Source of the DNA: Tychonema sp. LEGE 07203
GTDB taxonomy: Bacteria > Cyanobacteriota > Cyanobacteriia > Cyanobacteriales > Microcoleaceae
Assembly (NCBI RefSeq): GCF_015207285.1
Contig: NZ_JADEXD010000057.1
Span: 1 to 34,160, forward strand
Length of the DNA: 34,160 nucleotides
Direction of reading: 5' to 3'
Part shown: positions 30,920 through 34,160 of the stretch, piece after piece
Layout of the letters: each line of letters begins with the position of its first letter
Numbering within the stretch: the first letter of the stretch is position 1
The notes under the pieces: model-generated
What the model saw: only the letters and a program-made list of their open reading frames with translations
What the model was told of the DNA's origin: nothing
The model's database searches: none
Position numbers and translations under genes: made by a program

Positions 30920-30955
30920 AACCCTAGATATTCCTTGCTATGCAGGACTACCCGC

Positions 30956-31025
30956 AAAAAACCCGGTTTTTCTGAAAAATCGTCGATATTTCCGAGAGAT
31001 GCTTGATGCAGAAACCGGGTTTTTG
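30956..31025. repeat. REP-like palindrome (AAACCGGGTTT family, reverse copy 3)
   Basis: CAAAAAACCCGGTTTTTCTG then TTTCCGAGAGATGC and GCAGAAACCGGGTTTTTG. Reverse orientation relative to 5106-5170. Its left end lies 3 bp from the IS1 right terminus. The remaining bases to 31272 contain a GTGCGATCGCAC HIP1 palindrome at about 31079 and no gene. Confidence 0.8.
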
Positions 31026-31272
31026 ACCCCGCTGGCGTAAGTTTTGTTAACAATACTCGGGACAGTGTGTGAATAAAAGTGCGATCGCACTTCTGCAAAA
31101 AGTAACTGGAATCTGAACCAGCAAAAATAGAAAACCAGACAATATTTAGGTCAATCTCAAAAAACCGATCGGTTTAACAAACTGTTTCAATAAAATACTT
31201 GAATTAAATTTACCCCAAGTCTTATCAATTTGTCAAGTGTAAAATAAATTTTTAGTATTTTTTTTAAACAAT

Positions 31273-32319
31273 TTAGCTACCGTATACGTGTGGTTTGAAT
31301 TTAGATGGAATCTTGCCCAGTTGATAAAAATCCGTCAATTTCTTACCTTCACTATCAGCCAGAGAATCAAAATATTCGCGAACGCTGATATCTTTAATAG
31401 AGTCTACATCATAAAAATGCAGCGACTCAACATCAAATACTAGAACTGGATCCACAAATGTTACCTTCCCTTGACCAATTGTATAATTATCCCACGGGTT
31501 TTTGCCAAATTTTCGTCGAATATGAATCTGCCATTGCCCATTCGGGTAAACGGTCAAAGTTTCATTAGAAATAGGCATCCAGTTGCCATCTACTACGCAG
31601 CCAGTAGAAATTTTTTGAGGTGAGAATACTTGAGGTTGAGGCATGGCTCCATAAACAATGCGAGTAATACGTTTGGCACGATAATCAAATTCAAAGCTTT
31701 TGGGGTATTTTGATTTCCGATTCCACCACGGAATAACTTTAGAAGTTTTTAGTTGAGAATCTATTTCCTCACGATGTGCTTCATAACAACAGAGCATTTG
31801 CTGATATTCTACTCGACTAAACTCAGAGGGATCTACATAGATTGTCCAGTTGCTTCTGGATACATCGTCATGAAAAGTTTTGATTTCTAATTTGGCGCGC
31901 TCGCTGGGATTAATCGGCAGACCCATATCTAATAGTTCGGGAATAATTCTACCAGCCAAAGATCGAGAAACTACTTTGTCATTAAAACAGAAAATCGGGA
32001 AGCGAATCAAGTCACGAGAAGTTGGCAATAAACTTCGGAAAGAGTGTTCTTCCATGATGCTGATACGATGGACTTCTTGTGGATTATTCGTGGGACAATA
32101 AACTTGAAAAGTTAAGACATCTGGACGTTTTTTTTTGTAGTATTTAGACAAATTATATGGACTTGTAGGAGATAAGCGTTCATAGATTACCAAAGCGCAT
32201 AACACAAGAATTACACCCATATCCCACAGTTTACTTTCAGACAATCTCAGGCAAATTTTTCTGTACAATTGGTCATAAATATTTTTGACATTTTTAATAA
32301 TTATTATATAATTAGACAT
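31273..32319 (-). CDS. Unknown membrane-anchored 348-residue protein
   Basis: MSNYIIIIKNVKNIYDQLYR, then one hydrophobic helix LWDMGVILVLCALVIY at about residues 31-46, so probably anchored with a large soluble C-terminal part. The soluble region is rich in Trp, Tyr and Pro (SNWTIYVDPSEFSRVEYQQM, VIPWWNRKSKYPKSFEFDYR, YPNGQWQIHIRRKFGKNPWD), like a beta-rich domain. No enzyme motif or family is recognised. Base composition is AT-rich compared with the core genes and it adjoins the decayed IS1/toxin-antitoxin area, which suggests an accessory origin. Confidence 0.65.
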   Translation of the reverse strand: MSNYIIIIKNVKNIYDQLYRKICLRLSESKLWDMGVILVLCALVIYERLSPTSPYNLSKYYKKKRPDVLTFQVYCPTNNPQEVHRISIMEEHSFRSLLPTSRDLIRFPIFCFNDKVVSRSLAGRIIPELLDMGLPINPSERAKLEIKTFHDDVSRSNWTIYVDPSEFSRVEYQQMLCCYEAHREEIDSQLKTSKVIPWWNRKSKYPKSFEFDYRAKRITRIVYGAMPQPQVFSPQKISTGCVVDGNWMPISNETLTVYPNGQWQIHIRRKFGKNPWDNYTIGQGKVTFVDPVLVFDVESLHFYDVDSIKDISVREYFDSLADSEGKKLTDFYQLGKIPSKFKPHVYGS

Positions 32320-32498
32320 ACACTATTTTATCGCCAACCAATAACCTCAATAAATCCGCCCCGCCCCACTTGATGTCTGAAAAATACAAGGAGAAATAGC
32401 GAGTTTCTGCTGTTTCTCCTATTCAAATTTACCATGCCAGACAGGGCTGGCATTGCACGGCCGCCAAAACCGGTGCGCGGTGCACACCCTACAGGGTT

Positions 32499-33947
32499 TT
32501 AATTTGCGGCTGAGTTAACAGCCGGGGTTCCTGATGTCTGAGGCGCGAGACGACTTGCGATTTGATTGATGAAACCTTGCAAGAAGGAAACTTGCTGATT
32601 TTGCATAAATACTGCTTGCAAAGTTTTTGTCAGTTCCGTAAGATTGAAGATGCCTTTAGCATTTTCCAATTCTTGAGTTGAGAAATATTCAATCAAACTC
32701 AGTCCGGCTATTCTGGTAAAGTAGGCTGCACTAATTCCCTGCACCGCGCCTCCGGCTGCATAGGTGACGGCATTGCTTTTCAGCAGTCCAGTAATAGTTT
32801 GGGTAGACAGTTCTACTAATCCCAGTTTGAACATTTGGGTTGCTAAAGTTCCCGCTACTGTTTTAGCTTGATCTAAGGAAAACTTTTGCTGGTAGATAGC
32901 GCCGAGGTCGATGACGAGTTGGGTGCTGATGGCGGTTGTTGCTAGCAAGTCTAAGGCGGGAACTGGGTTAGCAAAAACGGCGGCGGCGGCGATGTACTGA
33001 TATTGTTCGATGATGGGAATTGCCCGATCGCGCCTGACTGCATTTAATAAGGTTTTCGCCTCTAATTTAATAGTCGCAGCTTCGCGTACCGCACTCGCCC
33101 AGACCAACTGTTGCCGTTCTTCGGTTACGATTTTAGTCAATCTTGCTGTCAGCGGTTCGAGTTGAGAAACTTGATTTTCGATCCGTTCTTTAACAGTGCC
33201 GTCTGGTTGGTGCTGCCGCACTTTAATAGAATTTGGGGAAGCTGCGATCGCAATTATATCTTCTGTTCCCAATATTCCTTGCATTCTTTGGTGCAACTGC
33301 TGCAAAACTTGCGACTGCTGCGTTGGCAAATATTGGTCTAGTTTGTTCCAGACTAGCAGCACGCGCTGACCTGCTGAAATTAGCTGAGATAATGTTTTAA
33401 ATTCAGAATCCGTAATGTCGCCCGCTGTCACAAACAACACTAAATCACCGCTGATTTTAGCATCGACATTTGTGGTATTGGTAAACAGCGGTGCTGTTTC
33501 TGAAAAAATCTGCTTTGACGGTTGTTGGGATGCCCAATTAGAATTTAAAACTTGAATTAAGGCAGTTTTGCCGACAGCTTTGCCGCCGCTTACGGTAATC
33601 CGCAAGTCTTGTCTGTCTAATTCCGCTTTGAGCCGATCGAGCTTTGCTGTTAGATTAGCCGGATTTGCCGAGTTTTGAGCTTCCCGAGCTAGCAAATTAA
33701 TCGCGGCGGATGCCGTGGCGATCGCTTTTTCGGCTGCTTCCCGGTTGACCAGGGGTTCGGGGAGTGCGAGTTCGAGTTTGGGGGATTGTTGCTTCCACCA
33801 CCAATAACCCGCACCGGCCGCCGCCAAGCCGATGAGTGCCGTTTCGCCCATTTCTGAACCCGAATGCTGTAGAGTTTCCAGCAGCCACAGCGCCGCTGAA
33901 AGTCCTATTCCGCCTATCAAAATCGGTCGCCGCAAGTTAAGTGTCAT
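32499..33947 (-). CDS. DUF697-type membrane protein with P-loop GTPase domain
   Basis: 482 residues from MTLNLRRPIL, after AGGAAG at a good distance. The frame extends to 34106 but the added residues look non-coding. Two N-terminal hydrophobic stretches (PILIGGIGLSAALWLL and TALIGLAAAGAGYWWW) precede a P-loop GTPase core: GGKAVGKTALIQVL is Walker A and VLLVWNKLDQYLP carries the NKxD guanine motif. DLVLFVTAGDITDSE stands in for the G3 region, and its canonical D-x-x-G is not obvious. The C-terminal half (VFANPVPALDLLATTAISTQ, TQMFKLGLVELSTQ) matches the DUF697/YcjF-type helical domain. Role in the family is unclear; probably membrane- or envelope-related. Confidence 0.82.
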   Translation of the reverse strand: MTLNLRRPILIGGIGLSAALWLLETLQHSGSEMGETALIGLAAAGAGYWWWKQQSPKLELALPEPLVNREAAEKAIATASAAINLLAREAQNSANPANLTAKLDRLKAELDRQDLRITVSGGKAVGKTALIQVLNSNWASQQPSKQIFSETAPLFTNTTNVDAKISGDLVLFVTAGDITDSEFKTLSQLISAGQRVLLVWNKLDQYLPTQQSQVLQQLHQRMQGILGTEDIIAIAASPNSIKVRQHQPDGTVKERIENQVSQLEPLTARLTKIVTEERQQLVWASAVREAATIKLEAKTLLNAVRRDRAIPIIEQYQYIAAAAVFANPVPALDLLATTAISTQLVIDLGAIYQQKFSLDQAKTVAGTLATQMFKLGLVELSTQTITGLLKSNAVTYAAGGAVQGISAAYFTRIAGLSLIEYFSTQELENAKGIFNLTELTKTLQAVFMQNQQVSFLQGFINQIASRLAPQTSGTPAVNSAAN

Positions 33948-34142
33948 TGTTACCTTCCTGTGGGTATTATTGCCAAGCTTAACCTTAACGGGCTTGGTCT
34001 TTGTCCCTATATTCCATCGTACCTCTGGGATATCGAAACAGGCAGGCGGGATACCGGTGCGGATTACACCCTCAAGTTTTTGGACAAGGGCCAAATCTAC
34101 TTTCATACCATTTTTCTGACCTATGTGCTATGGATGAAGTCT

Positions 34143-34160
34143 TAGCCCCCCCTTAACAAG
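34143..34160. repeat. Partial copy of the CCCCCCTTAGC repeat, cut by the window edge
   Basis: TAGCCCCCCCTTAACAAG resembles the core of the element at 14112-14215. Only the first part is inside the window. Confidence 0.55.

Larger units (their letters stand above)
30132..30952 (+). mobile_element. Decayed IS1-family insertion sequence
   Basis: An 821-bp unit with perfect 22-bp terminal inverted repeats: GGTAGTCCTGCATAGCAAGG at the left, and its reverse complement ending at 30952. The length and the two reading-frame remnants (zinc-finger InsA-like, then a DDE transposase with the IS1 C-terminal signature) fit the IS1 family. Flanks are CAGTAAACAAT and CGCAAAAAAC; no target duplication of 8-9 bp is visible. 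Confidence 0.88.

Noticed and set aside
33960-34145. 61-residue plus-strand frame at the right edge
   Set aside because: No motif and the opposite strand is the leader of the DUF697 gene; it starts inside the DUF697 gene's leader.
1-34160. tRNA or rRNA genes
   Set aside because: No cloverleaf-compatible T-loop/acceptor combination or rRNA signature was noticed by eye; a covariance-model scan would be decisive.

Overview
The window looks like chromosomal DNA from a filamentous cyanobacterium, probably Oscillatoriales in the Microcoleus/Oscillatoria group. This is an inference. It rests on very frequent HIP1-type GCGATCGC/CGATCG octamers, cyanobacterial marker genes (Ycf35/DUF1257, the DUF2997-Ycf35-ferredoxin trio, a SPINDLY-type TPR glycosyltransferase), and abundant short dispersed palindromic repeats between genes.

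Layout. 1-5.1 kb: a broken TPR/aspartic-protease gene, a GH108-type lysozyme divergent from a TPR/GT41 O-GlcNAc-transferase-like gene, a frameshifted miaE and a GNAT acetyltransferase. 5.2-10.5 kb: a large multi-PAS/GAF histidine kinase and an ACT-domain malic enzyme, then about 1.1 kb of repeat-rich non-coding DNA. 11.7-14.1 kb: a small unknown protein and argS. 14.1-17.0 kb: two paralogous antitoxin-like small genes with a remnant toxin and an inserted MITE-like element, an ATP-grasp ligase, and an XRE repressor with an ImmA/IrrE protease. 17.2-21.0 kb: a divergent block of five genes without recognisable functions, ending in two paralogous coiled-coil proteins. 21.1-22.8 kb: a DUF433/PIN-like toxin-antitoxin pair with overlapping genes and a YiaA/B membrane protein. 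22.9-29.3 kb: the ferredoxin-Ycf35-DUF2997 operon, a Dpp/Opp-type permease, an M16 peptidase, a PG-binding/C39-like protein and nadC. 29.5-31.0 kb: two tandem DUF2281/PIN toxin-antitoxin loci, both with destroyed toxins, one cut by a decayed IS1-family element. 31.3-34 kb: a membrane-anchored unknown protein and a DUF697-type GTPase-like protein.

How the parts may work together. The housekeeping genes (argS, nadC, malic enzyme, permease, peptidase, ferredoxin operon) are mostly independent short transcription units. The most system-like region is 15.95-21.0 kb. There an XRE repressor and an ImmA-type protease sit back to back with a 5-gene rightward block. A TTGACG-17-TACCAT promoter candidate and a perfect 7-bp-arm palindrome lie between them, which suggests an ImmR/ImmA-like inducible switch controlling the coiled-coil cassette. 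This is a hypothesis drawn from arrangement.

At least four families of dispersed palindromic/MITE-like repeats occur in multiple copies. They are linked to gene damage: one copy abuts a toxin fragment and supplies part of an antitoxin start codon, and another abuts the end of the IS element.
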